Below, in pieces: positions 1-10,127 of a stretch of 64,000 bases of DNA. Position numbers and translations under genes: made by a program. The notes beneath the pieces are model-generated. The model was not told where the DNA came from. It saw nothing but the letters and a program-made list of their open reading frames with translations, and did not search any database. How positions within the stretch are numbered: position 1 is the stretch's first letter; every line of letters starts with the position of its first letter. The stretch is from Neocallimastix lanati (nom. inval.) (Eukaryota; Neocallimastigomycota; Neocallimastigomycetes; Neocallimastigales; Neocallimastigaceae), in NCBI GenBank assembly GCA_016946835.1, contig JACVTC010000107.1:453501-517500 (forward strand), given 5' to 3'.

Positions 1-540
1 CATCAATATAATAATTCATTAAAATTTTTAAAATTTTTATTAATCTAAAAAATCTTTTTAATAATATTTAGTTTCATTTTCCATAATTTATTGATATATC
101 CTTTAATTATAAATTTAACTCTTTTATAAAAAAATTTAATAAAAATTGAAATAAAATGATAATTTATTTAAATAAAAAAATCTTATTTAATAATATTTAT
201 TTTTTCTTTCAATATTATAATTCGAAAGATAAATATATATAATTTTATTTATTATTTATTGATATATGAATTAAAGTATTACTATTTATTATTTAAATGG
301 CATATAAATTAAAATATTATTATTTATTATTTAAATGACATATATTTATATTTATAATTTTTGTTTATTATTAAAATTAATATAAATTAATTTATAATTC
401 TATATAGAAATCCACAATATAATAATTAAAAAATAATTACTATTTATCATAATAATTTTTAGATATAATATCATTTATTAAATAACAGATTAAGTAATAT
501 TTTTTTTATTATAAATAAATATATAATACAAAATTATATT
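1..540 (+). repeat. degenerate copy of the array upstream block
   Basis: There is no coding region here. Between about 170 and 440 the sequence follows the order of short blocks found upstream of the second array gene (about 4030-4230). These are an AATCTTATT(T/A)AATA block, then TTATTTATTATT(T/C)ATTGAT, then AAATGACATAT, then ATTAATATAAATTAATTTA, then a block ending near AATTAAAAAATAATTA. It therefore looks like an older copy of the array's upstream block lying in front of the first full copy. A stretch near 440-500 also resembles about 6455-6530. The match was read by eye; AT-rich sequence makes chance similarity easier, so confidence is moderate. Confidence 0.45.
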
Positions 541-1306
541 CTATAATCTAATAATTATAAATTAAACTCGGCTAAATCTTAAAGAAATATTTAATAGACA
601 AAATTTGGAATAAAAAGACAAATTTAATTGAACAATCTTATTAAATAATACTTGAGTTTATTTTCCATGATATAATTTTAATTGATATAAATATTTAAAA
701 ATTTTATTTATTATTTATTGATTTATTGACATGACATACATTTATATTTTATTTCTTTTGTTTAATAATAAATTATATAAACTAATTTATAATATTATTT
801 ATAAATCCATGATTTAAAGAATTAAAAAATAATTAATATTGAGATAATAAATTAATTTTTTAATAATAGTATATAAATATTTACATTTTAATATTTATAT
901 TTAATGAAATTTTAAATATTATTATAATTTTATCTTTCATTAAATATTAATATAATTTTCTTTCATAATTAATAATAAAAATAAAAATAATAATTATTAT
1001 TTCATTTTATTATTTCAATCATTTATTCATTGAATATAAAAGGAATAAATTTTCTATCAAAAAAATAATAGTAATATTTAAAACAGCAATTATTATATTA
1101 TATCAATTATAATTATTTATTAGACAGTTGTAACAAGCAAAAACAAATTAAATTATATTTATTTATAATTATAAAATTTTTACACTTTATCGATTTTATA
1201 ATTATAAATTTTTATTTAGAAAAAAAAATATATTAAAATTTCATAAAAATTTTGTAAAAATTTTATTATTTTTGAATAAACTTTTGTAAATACTAAATTT
1301 ATTAAA
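541..1306 (+). promoter_or_regulatory. conserved upstream block of array gene 1
   Basis: This block is nearly identical to 6915-7710 upstream of array gene 3 and more diverged from 3951-4733 upstream of gene 2. Shared landmarks in order are TTAAACTCGGCTAAATCTTA near 565, GAACAATCTTATTAAATA near 630, TCCATGATATAATTTTAATT near 665, ACAAGCAAAA near 1134, and a roughly 70-bp block near 1150-1215. In that last block two TTTATAATTATAAA palindromes flank a CACTTTATCGATTTT core. The 5' leader TTGTAAATACTAAATTTATT directly before the ATG is shared by all three genes. Retention of this non-coding sequence points to recent segmental duplication and probably to shared transcriptional control. That promoter role is inferred. 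Confidence 0.6.
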
Positions 1307-2368
1307 ATGCGTTTCACTACTCTTTTAGTCGTATTTGCTTCCTTATCTTTAAATTCAAATTCAAGTACTAATGCTCTTCCTATTCCTTGCTTAGGATCAC
1401 TTATTGCTGGTCATGTTATAGCCAATCGTGTTGGAGGAATTATTAGAGGAAATGCTAATGGTAATGCTAAAATTGGAGGTAATGTTGGAGGTAATATTGG
1501 AATGAACGGAAGTGGTAATATTGGAAATAATGTTGGAATTAATACTGGAATTAATACTGGTGTTAATGTTAATGGTAATATCAATGGTAATGCTAATGTA
1601 GGTGCTAATGTTAATGGTAATATCAATGGTAATGGTAATGTTGGTGCTAATGTTAATGCAAATGTTGATGCTAATGTTGATGCTAATGTTGGTGCTAATG
1701 TTGATGCAAATGTTGATGCTAATGTTGATGCTAATGTTGATGCTAATGTTGATGCTAATGTTGGTGCTAATGTTGATGCAAATGTTGGTGCTAATGTTGG
1801 TGGTAATCTTAATGGTAATGCTAATGGTAATATTAATACTAGAATTAATAGTAGTAGTTCCATAAATGGATCTGGTTCTATTCATGGAAGTGGTTCTATT
1901 GGTGGATCTGGTTCATGGAATGGATCTATTATAGGTCGTATAGGAAATCGTATTAATGGTATTATTAATGGTATTTCTGGAGGAAGAATTGAAATTGGAG
2001 GAAGATTAAATGGTAATGGATCTTCCAATATTTCAGTATCTACGGACTCTTCAACTTCTAGTTCCAACTGTTCTCCATGTAATAAAAAGAATGGAAACTG
2101 TTCATCCTCTACTCCATCATCTACTCCATCAACTAAAACTTTACTAGAAAACGAAACCCCTGGAAATAAACCAAATTCACCATGCAACAATAACTCTAAT
2201 TCTCCATCTTTACCATCAAAAACTATTCCATCATCCAGTAATGACAATAATATTAATGATTATGACCCAACTGTTGAAGTTCCAGAATCAAATATTTCAG
2301 ATTCAAATGATATTTCTTCTGAACCCATTGATGAATCACCAAATAATGATTCTGATGTTGAATATTAA
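1307..2368 (+). CDS. secreted Gly/Asn/Val/Ala repeat protein, array copy 1
   Basis: The product is 353 residues. Residues 1 to about 23 form a signal peptide (MRFTTLLVVFASLSL core, likely cleavage just before LPIPC), so it should be secreted. Residues about 44-180 are low-complexity repeats rich in N, G, V and A. A 12-bp minisatellite encodes the tetrapeptides DANV and GANV, with DANV dominant in this copy. A Gly/Ser stretch follows, then a conserved GRIGNRINGIINGISGG segment. Next comes a Ser/Thr/Pro linker with the cluster NCSPCNKKNGNC, and an acidic Asn/Ser/Asp tail ending DSDVEY. It lacks one Cys present in copies 2 and 3 (TSSSNC here, TPCSNC there). There is no C-terminal hydrophobic anchor. 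The function is not recognised; a Gly/Asn beta-solenoid or matrix/adhesin role is only a guess. The start is fixed by the signal peptide and the leader shared with the paralogues. Confidence 0.85.
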   Translation: MRFTTLLVVFASLSLNSNSSTNALPIPCLGSLIAGHVIANRVGGIIRGNANGNAKIGGNVGGNIGMNGSGNIGNNVGINTGINTGVNVNGNINGNANVGANVNGNINGNGNVGANVNANVDANVDANVGANVDANVDANVDANVDANVDANVGANVDANVGANVGGNLNGNANGNINTRINSSSSINGSGSIHGSGSIGGSGSWNGSIIGRIGNRINGIINGISGGRIEIGGRLNGNGSSNISVSTDSSTSSSNCSPCNKKNGNCSSSTPSSTPSTKTLLENETPGNKPNSPCNNNSNSPSLPSKTIPSSSNDNNINDYDPTVEVPESNISDSNDISSEPIDESPNNDSDVEY

Positions 2369-3944
2369 ATAAATTATAAACTAAAAAATTAATTAAAATA
2401 ATTACTTTTGTAAATAATATTTATTAAAAAAAGATTTTTTTTAAATTCTTGTATAAAATATATTTATTAATAAAATTATAAAAAATACAAAAATTAAAAA
2501 TAATAAATTTATTTAATTTAAAAATCAAAATTGAATGATTATTATTTTCTTTTAACAATTTTTTTATAATACTATAGTTTTTTTTTTTTTTTTTTTTTTG
2601 GTAAAAACTAGTAAAATATTATTTTAAAAAAATTATATTATTAAGATTTTAAAATATGTGAATTTTTAAACATAATTATATGCCTTTTTTTATCTTTCAT
2701 TTTAAATTGTGAATTTATTTTATTTATTGATAATTATTTATAATAAAATATTTTATTAAACTTTAATATTCTGAATATATAATGAATATATAATGATATT
2801 TCATTTTTTTTTTTTTTTATTTTAGCTTATATTTTTTTTTTTTAATCTTTTAACTAGGAATAAACTTTATTTAATAAAATATATAAAAAATTTCAATTAA
2901 TAATTTAATAATTATTTAATATAATTTATTAACGTTAAGACAATTTTGTACATTACATTAAAGTATTATAAATTTTATAAATGTATTATCTTGTTTGTAA
3001 TAATATAAATAATGAATAATATTTAATATTATAAAATATAAAATAATAATTAATAAATTATAATTAAGGACTTGTTTTCTTTATTAAATATTTCAAAATT
3101 TTAAATTTTTATAAAAATAATCATTGATATTTTGAATCCACATGTTTTTATATATATGAAAAATTACAAACTTTATTTTATTAAAATATCATTGTAATTT
3201 TTAATTATATTTATCATGTAATCGACGATATAATTTATTAATATATATATTTTTATTGACATTTGTATATAATTAAATATTAACAAAAATTTTTAATTTT
3301 ATTTTTACCTAAATCCCTTCTTTTTTATTTTTGGATTTTTTTTATTTTTTTATTCATGTAATATTGTAAAAAAATCTTGCCGTTAGAAAGAAAAACTCAA
3401 TAATACAATAATAAAAAAATAATTTCATAAAATTTATTTACTATTGTTTTATTATATTTCATCATATTTATATAAAGATAAAATAATTTATTAAAAATTT
3501 ATTTTAATAATATAAATATATTTTCTTTTTTTTTTTTTATTTATATATAAATTAATTAATTTTTTATGGTATAAACCTATATAAATTAATAAAAAAGGTA
3601 AAAGCGATAAATTTATTATTAATATTAATATTTATGTAAAAATTTATAAGAATATTTATTTAAAAAATAATAATAAAAAAAGAAAATAAAATTTTAATTA
3701 CTTGATAAATATAATTAAAAATTACATATTTTAATAAAACAAAATTATGTATATAATTTTTATATAAAAACATGTGGATTCAAAATATCAATGATTATTT
3801 TAAAAATAATATAAAATATGGAAATATTTAATAAACGAGTTCTTAAATTATTACATGAATTTTTTTTTTTTTTTTTTTTTTTTTATTACTTTTATTAAAT
3901 AAAGTTTATTTCTAATCAAAAGATAAAAAGATTTTTATACCTTA
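2369..3944. other. spacer between array genes 1 and 2
   Basis: This AT-rich spacer has no supported coding region. It holds the long imperfect inverted repeat listed separately. In the loop of that repeat (about 3300-3640) lies sequence homologous to about 6535-6850 in the second spacer. Shared landmarks are TTACC(T/G)AAATCCC, then TGCCGTT(A/T)GAAA, then a TTTTTTATGGTATAAA block followed by a TATAAATTA(A/G)TAAAAAA block. The two spacers are therefore related, but the inverted-repeat arms appear only here. Confidence 0.5.
2842..3935. repeat. long imperfect inverted repeat in spacer 1
   Basis: The inner arms are about 3061-3218 and 3701-3850 and match as reverse complements at roughly 85 percent by eye. 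They share long runs such as AATCATTGATATTTTGAATC followed by CACATGTTTTTATAT, and TTTTAATTATATTTATCA near the loop. An outer pair, about 2842-2880 and 3895-3935, shares AATAAACTTTATTTAATAAA. The left side carries about 180 bp (2881-3060) with no counterpart on the right. The loop is about 480 bp and has no ORF. The right arm ends just before the upstream block of array gene 2. It may be a decayed inverted-repeat transposon or a product of palindromic rearrangement. No transposase is present. Confidence 0.65.
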
Positions 3945-4733
3945 TATTTTAAACTCGGTTAAATCTTAAAAAATTTTTAATAAAAAGAAAAATAAAAATT
4001 GGTTTAAAAAGACAAATTTAATTGAACAATCTTATTAAATAAATTTTGATTTTATTTTCTATGATATAAATTTTATTGATTTAAATATTTAAAAATTTTA
4101 TTTATTATTCATTGATTTAATTAAATGACATATTTTTATATTTATATTTTTTATTTATTATTAAAATTAATATAAATTAATTTAAATTTATAATATTCTA
4201 TCCATGATTCCATAATATAAATAATTAAAAAATAATTATTTAAATAATAAATAAATATTTAATAATAGTTTATAAATATTTACATTTCAATATTTATATT
4301 AAATAAAATTTTAAATAATATTATAATTTATCTTTCATTAAATATTAATATAATTTATTTTTCATAATTAATAATAAAAATACAAATAATATTTTAAATA
4401 AAATAATTATTACTTCGTTTTATTATTTAAATTATTTATTAATTGAATATAAAAAGAACGAATTTTCTTTCAAAAAAAAAAAATAACAATAATAATAAAA
4501 ATTATAGAAATATTAAAAATTATATAATATCCATAGTAATAAACTCTATACAAATTTTTAAACAAGCAAAATTAGATTAAATTACATTTATTTATAATTA
4601 TAAAATTTTACGCTTTATCGATTTTATAATTATAAATTTATATAAAAAAAAAACATATATTTAAATTTCATTAAAATTTTGAAAAATATTATAATATTCA
4701 ATTAAACCTTTTGTAAATACTAAATTTATTAAA
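3945..4733 (+). promoter_or_regulatory. conserved upstream block of array gene 2
   Basis: This is the diverged copy of the array upstream block. It starts at AAACTCGGTTAAATCTTA near 3952 and keeps the order of landmarks seen upstream of genes 1 and 3, but with more substitutions and small indels. The paired TTTATAATTATAAA palindromes around a CGCTTTATCGATTTT core are kept at about 4590-4640. The leader CCTTTTGTAAATACTAAATT is kept immediately before the ATG. These two elements are the best conserved parts of the block and so the best candidates for functional promoter or 5'-UTR sequence. Confidence 0.55.
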
Positions 4734-5804
4734 ATGCGTTTCACTACTCTTTTAGTTGTATTTGCTTCCTTATCCTTAAATTCTAATACGAGTTCTAATG
4801 CTCTTCCTATTCCTTGCTTAGGATCACTTATTGCTGGCCATGTTATAGCCAATCGTGTTGGAGGAATTATAAGAGGAAATGCTAATGGTAATGCTAATAT
4901 TGGAGGTAATGTTGGAGGTAATGTTGGAATAAATGGAGGAGCCAATATTGAAAATAATGTTGGAATTAATACAGGAATTAATACTGGTGTTAATGTTAAT
5001 GGTAATCTCAATGGTAATGCTAATATTGGTGCTAATGTTAATGGTAATATCAATGGTAATGCTAATGTTGATGCTAATGTTGATTCTCATGTCGGTGCTA
5101 ATGTTGGTGCTAATGTCGGTGCTAATGTTGGTGCTAATGTCGGTGCTAATGTTGGTGCTAATGTTGGTGCTAATGTTGGTGCTAATGTTGGTGCTAATGT
5201 TGATGCAAATGTAGGTGCTAACGTTGGTGGCAATCTTAATGGTAATGCTAATGGTAATATTAATACTGGAATTAATGGAAGTAGTTCTGTTAATGGATCT
5301 GGTTCTATTCATGGAAGTGGTTCTATTGGTGGATCGGGTTCATTGAATGGATCTATCATAGGTCGTATAGGAAATCGTATTAATGGTATTATTAATGGTA
5401 TTTCTGGAGGAAAAATTGAAATTGGAGGAAGATTAAATGGTAATGGATCTTCCAACATTTCAGTGTCTACGGACTCTTCAACTCCATGCTCCAACTGTTC
5501 TCCATGTAATAAAAAGAATGGTAACTGTTCATCCTCTACTCCATCATCTACTCCATCCACTAAAATTTTACCAGAAAGTGAAACCTCTGGAAATAAACCA
5601 TATTCACCATGCAACAATAACTCTAATTCTCCATCCTTACCACCAAAAACTATTCCATCATCCAATAATGATAATAATAATAATAATAATAATAATTATT
5701 ATGACACAACTGTTGAAGTTCCAGAATCCAATACTTCAGACTCAAATGATATTTCTTCTGAACTCAATGATGAATCACCAAATAATGATTCTGATGTTGA
5801 ATAG
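4734..5804 (+). CDS. secreted Gly/Asn/Val/Ala repeat protein, array copy 2
   Basis: The product is 356 residues with the same architecture as its two neighbours: signal peptide (1 to about 23), N/G/V/A repeats, Gly/Ser segment, conserved RIGNRINGIINGISGG, Cys cluster and acidic Asn-rich tail. Here the 12-bp minisatellite is almost uniformly GANV (about nine consecutive copies near 5091-5200), where copy 1 has mainly DANV. Six cysteines are present (PIPC, TPCSNCSPC, KNGNC, YSPC). The tail holds a poly-Asn run encoded by AAT repeats and ends DSDVE. It lies about 3.4 kb downstream of copy 1 and 3.0 kb upstream of copy 3, on the same strand. The function is unknown; a secreted structural or adhesive role is inferred from composition only. 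Confidence 0.85.
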   Translation: MRFTTLLVVFASLSLNSNTSSNALPIPCLGSLIAGHVIANRVGGIIRGNANGNANIGGNVGGNVGINGGANIENNVGINTGINTGVNVNGNLNGNANIGANVNGNINGNANVDANVDSHVGANVGANVGANVGANVGANVGANVGANVGANVGANVDANVGANVGGNLNGNANGNINTGINGSSSVNGSGSIHGSGSIGGSGSLNGSIIGRIGNRINGIINGISGGKIEIGGRLNGNGSSNISVSTDSSTPCSNCSPCNKKNGNCSSSTPSSTPSTKILPESETSGNKPYSPCNNNSNSPSLPPKTIPSSNNDNNNNNNNNYYDTTVEVPESNTSDSNDISSELNDESPNNDSDVE

Positions 5805-6749
5805 TAATTTAATGATAGAGTAACTAAATAATATATTATGGAAAATTTTTTTTTAATTAATTATTTTTTAAAAAAAAAAAAAAGTGTAAAATTTTGTATA
5901 TAAAAATATAAAATTATTAAAAAATAAAACAAAATAAAATTAAATATATTACTACAATTTAATAAATTTTGATTATCTATTCCATTTTATTTTTTAATTT
6001 TTTTTTTTTTTTTTTGGTTTTTGTTTTTTGTTTTTTTTATATTACAATTTGTATATAATAATGAAAATTGTAAATCTACAAATATCTATTTCCATAATTT
6101 ATATAATTTATAGTTTAAAAATAGTTATTATAATTCTTTTATTTTTTTTCTAAATATTTATTGTAATCCGATCCTTTTTTTTATTCTAAAACAAAATATC
6201 ATCAATATTCAGTTTAGAAATTAAATATATTAACATATAAATTATATTTTAATGTTAGAGAGATAAAGTTATAATTACATACAATTTTAATAGTAAATAA
6301 TTAATTCATTTTTTTATTTAATTTTAATATAAATACATATTTTAAATTTATATTATAATATTAAATTTATTAATAAAAATTAATAATTCAAATTTTTACA
6401 TCTTTAACGAACATAAAATATTATTAATTTATGATTATATTTTAATTATCATAAAAATATTTATTATATTTATCATAATAATTTTTAGAAATAATATAAT
6501 TTTTATTACGATTTCAAAGTAATTAAATAATATTTTTTACCGAAATCCCCCTTTTTTTAAAAAAAAAAATGAAATGAAATTAAATAAGATAAAATAAAAT
6601 AATAAAAATATCCTGCCGTTTGAAAACAAAGAACAATACTTTAATAATAGAAAAAAGAATTTTAATTATTATTTTCTATTATTTTTTTCATTATATATAT
6701 ATATTTTACGAACTACTTAATTTTTTTATGGTATAAAACTTTATAAATT

Positions 6750-6793
<44 letters not shown>

Positions 6794-6900
6794 TTAAAGA
6801 AATGGTTTTATCATTACTATTAATAAATAATATTAATGTTAATATAGATATTTAATTATATAATAAAATATATGCTTTTTAAATATAAAAAATAATATAT
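5805..6900. other. spacer between array genes 2 and 3
   Basis: No gene is seen. The segment 6535-6850 is homologous to about 3300-3640 of the first spacer (landmarks TTACCGAAATCCC, TGCCGTTTGAAA, TTTTTTATGGTATAAA). It is interrupted by a run of 39 A at 6753-6791. The large inverted-repeat arms of the first spacer are missing. The remainder is A/T homopolymers and AT-rich filler. Confidence 0.45.
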
Positions 6901-7710
6901 ATATATATAATAAATAATTATATTCTATAATCTATTAATTATAAATTAAACTCGGCTAAATCTTAAAGAAATGTTTAATAGACAAAATTTGGAATAAAAA
7001 GACAAAATTAATTGAACAATCTTATTAAATACTATTTGATTTTATTTTCCATGATATAATTTTAATTGATATTAATATTTATAATTTTATTTATTATTTT
7101 ATTTATTGATTTATTGACATGACATATATTTATATTTTATTTCTTTTGTTTAATAATAAATTAATATAAACTAATTTATAATATTATTTATAAATCCATG
7201 ATTTAAAGAATTAAAAATTAATTAATATTGAGATAATAAATTAATTTTTTAATAATAAGTATATAAATATTTACATTTTAATATTTATATTTAATGAAAT
7301 TTTAAATATTATTATAATTTATCTTTCATTAAATATTAATATAATTTATCTTTCATTATTAATAATAAAAATAAAAATAATATTTTAAATAAAATAATTA
7401 TTATTTCATGTTATTATTTCAATTATTTATTCACTGAATATAAAAAGAACAAATTTTCTATCAAAAAATAATTATAATATTTAAAACAGCAATTATTATA
7501 TAATATCAATTATAATTAATTATTAGACAGTTGTAACAAGCAAAAACAAATTAAATTATATTTATTTATAATTATAAAATTTTTACACTTTATCGATTTT
7601 ATAATTATAAATTTATATTAAGAAAAAAATTATATATTAAATTTCATAAAAATTTTGTAAATATATTATAATTTTCAATTAAACCTTTTGTAAATACTAA
7701 ATTTATTAAA
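6901..7710 (+). promoter_or_regulatory. conserved upstream block of array gene 3
   Basis: This is a near-identical copy of 541-1306, including AAACTCGGCTAAATCTTA near 6950 and the GACAAAATTTGGAATAAAAA block. It also keeps the CACTTTATCGATTTT core between TTTATAATTATAAA palindromes (about 7562-7612) and the leader CCTTTTGTAAATACTAAATT. Similarity to the gene 1 block is visibly higher than to the gene 2 block. Genes 1 and 3 therefore either duplicated most recently or have exchanged sequence. Confidence 0.6.
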
Positions 7711-8709
7711 ATGCGTTTCACTACTCTTTTAGTTGTATTTGCTTCTTTATCTTTAAATTCAAATTCAAGTACTAATGCTCTTCCTATTCCTTGCTTAGGA
7801 TCACTCATTGCTGGCCATGTTATAGCCAATCGTGTTGGAGGAATTATAAGAGGAAATGCTAATGGTAATGCTAATATTGGAGGTAATGTTGGAAGTAATA
7901 TTGGAATGAACGGAAGTGGTAATATTGGAAGTAATGTTGGAATTAATACTGGAACTAATACTGATGTTAATGTCAATGGTAATCTCAATGGTAATTCTAA
8001 TGTAGATGCTAATCTTAACGGTAATGCTAATATTGGTGCTAATGTTAATGGTAATATCAATGGTAATACTAATGTTGGTGCTAATGTTGATTCTCATATC
8101 GGTGCTAATGTTGATGCTAATGTTGGTGCTAATGTTGATGCTAATGTTGATGCTAATGTTGGTGGCAATCTTAATGGTAATGCTAATGGTAATATTAATA
8201 CTGGAATTAATGGCAGTGGTTCTGTTAATGGATCTGGTTCTATTCATGGTAGTGGTTCTATTGGTGGATCTAGTTCATTGAATGGATCTATTATAGGTCG
8301 TATAGGAAATCGTATTAATGGTATTATTAATGGTATTTCTGGAGGAAGAATTGAAATTGGAGGAAAAGTAAATGGTAATGGATCTTCCAATATTTCAGTA
8401 TCTACGGACTCTTCAACTCCTTGCTCCAACTGTTCTCCATGTAATAAAAAGAATGGAAACTGTTCATCATCTACTCCATCATCTACTCCATCCACTAAAA
8501 CTTTACCAGAAAGTGAAACCTCTGGAAATAAACCAAATTCACCATGTAATAATAACTCTAATCCACCCTCTTTACCACCACCAAAGAGTCTCCCAACTTC
8601 AAATAATTCAAGCATAGAAGTTCCAAAAGCCGATACATCAGATTTAAATGATGTTCCTTCTGATCCAATGGATGAATCACCAATTAATGATTCTGATGTA
8701 GAATATTAA
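7711..8709 (+). CDS. secreted Gly/Asn/Val/Ala repeat protein, array copy 3
   Basis: The product is 332 residues, the shortest paralogue. The signal peptide is nearly identical to copies 1 and 2. The repeat domain begins GNANGNANIGGNVGSN and has fewer tetrapeptide units, a mixture of GANV and DANV with a DSH interruption. The Gly/Ser segment, RIGNRINGIINGISGG and the six-Cys pattern (TPCSNCSPC, KNGNC, NSPC) are kept. The acidic tail differs in sequence (SSIEVPKADTSDLNDVPSD) but ends DSDVEY like copy 1. Length differences among paralogues lie in the minisatellite, as expected from slippage. Unknown function; predicted secreted. Confidence 0.85.
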   Translation: MRFTTLLVVFASLSLNSNSSTNALPIPCLGSLIAGHVIANRVGGIIRGNANGNANIGGNVGSNIGMNGSGNIGSNVGINTGTNTDVNVNGNLNGNSNVDANLNGNANIGANVNGNINGNTNVGANVDSHIGANVDANVGANVDANVDANVGGNLNGNANGNINTGINGSGSVNGSGSIHGSGSIGGSSSLNGSIIGRIGNRINGIINGISGGRIEIGGKVNGNGSSNISVSTDSSTPCSNCSPCNKKNGNCSSSTPSSTPSTKTLPESETSGNKPNSPCNNNSNPPSLPPPKSLPTSNNSSIEVPKADTSDLNDVPSDPMDESPINDSDVEY

Positions 8710-8784
8710 TTTAACTATAGAATAACCATTTCTTTTGTAAATATTTATTATAAGAAATATATTTAAAAAGATTAAAAAAAAAAA

Positions 8785-8880
8785 AAAAATTATGCATCTA
8801 TTTATATAATTAAAATAATTAAAAAAAAAAAAAAAAAAAAGAAAAAAAATTATGCATCTATTTATATAATTAAAATAATA
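8785..8880. repeat. 60-bp tandem duplication
   Basis: The block TATGCATCTATTTATATAAT occurs at 8791 and again at 8851, each preceded by a long A run and followed by TAAAATAAT. This is two copies with a 60-bp period, just downstream of array gene 3. Confidence 0.8.
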
Positions 8881-9403
8881 ATGTAAATATTAATAAAACA
8901 TATTTAATCTAAAAGAAATTATAAAAAATTAAAATTAAAATAATAATATAAAACTTTTTTTTTATTATTTTTATGTAGTATTTAATTATAAAAGTTTTAA
9001 TAAAATTCATAATTATAAAAATAAAATAAAAAAAAAATATAAATCTCATTTAATATATCTTTGATATTTTTAAATATAAACATATTTAATTTTATTTAAT
9101 CCTATTAATCTTTTTCAAATAGTAAGGTACATATTATATGATATATCTAATATTAATTTAAATAATTATCAATGAATATTAGTTATTATTTAATAATAAT
9201 TAATTAAAAAGATTAATAATTAAAAATATTAAAGTCCATTGAAAAAATAAAAAAAAAATAAAAAAAAATCTAATATCTATGAATGATATATATTTAAAAA
9301 AAAATATATATATATATATAAACATAAATCAATAAAATAAATAATAAAAAAAAAAGTAAATAATATTAATAAATTAATAAAAAAAAAAAAGACAAAAAGT
9401 AAA

Positions 9404-9437
<34 letters not shown>

Positions 9438-9625
9438 TATTTATTTTCAAATTTCTAATCCAACTTTTAATATATATATATAAAAAGTTGAATATCCTTT
9501 AAAATTATAATTCATTTAATATCTTTATATTTCCATTAAATCTAAAAATATATATATAATAATTAAAAAAATAAATATATAAAAAGAGTATATAGATAGA
9601 TGTATTATTGTAATATTGCATTATT

Positions 9626-9700
9626 ATGCATCTTTTTTCTTTATTATTTTTTTAATAATAAAGAAAATTTTGTTAATATTGAAATATTGAGAGGATGCAT
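9626..9700. repeat. nested perfect inverted repeat
   Basis: The inner stem TTTTCTTTATTATT at 9635-9648 pairs perfectly with AATAATAAAGAAAA at 9654-9667 across a 5-nt T loop. An outer pair, ATGCATC at 9626-9632 and GATGCAT at 9694-9700, extends the structure. There is no ORF nearby; it may be a small palindromic relic. Confidence 0.7.
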
Positions 9701-9804
9701 ACATTCCAAAATAGGTATATGAAAAAAATTAATTATTATTATTTTTAATTTAATTATATTTTATTAAATTAATCAGTTTTTCCTTTTTCTTATTCTTCTT
9801 CTTC

Positions 9805-10127
9805 TTATTATTTATTATTTATTATTTATTATTTATTATTTATTATTTATTATTATTTATTATTTATTATTTATTATTTATTATTTATTATTTATTATTT
9901 ATTATTTAATGTTTAATATTTAATATTTAATATTTAATGTTTAATATTTATTATTTATTATTTATTATTTATTATTTATTATTTATTATTTATTATTTAT
10001 TATTCAATTATTATTTATTATTTATTATTCAATTATTATTTATTATTTAATATTTAATATTTAATATTTAATATTCTATTATTTATTATTTATTATTTAT
10101 TGTTTATTATTCAATTATTATTTATTA
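9805..10127. repeat. (ATTATTT)n heptamer satellite
   Basis: This is a long run of ATTATTT heptamers with interspersed variants (TTAATAT, ATTCAATT). It is one of several such arrays in the window. Confidence 0.9.

Noticed and set aside
1397-2247. Long antisense and alternate-frame ORFs inside the array genes (also at 4824-5665 and 7801-8615)
   Set aside because: They are open only because the 12-bp repeat contains no stop in several frames; no signal peptide or non-repeat conserved sequence supports them.
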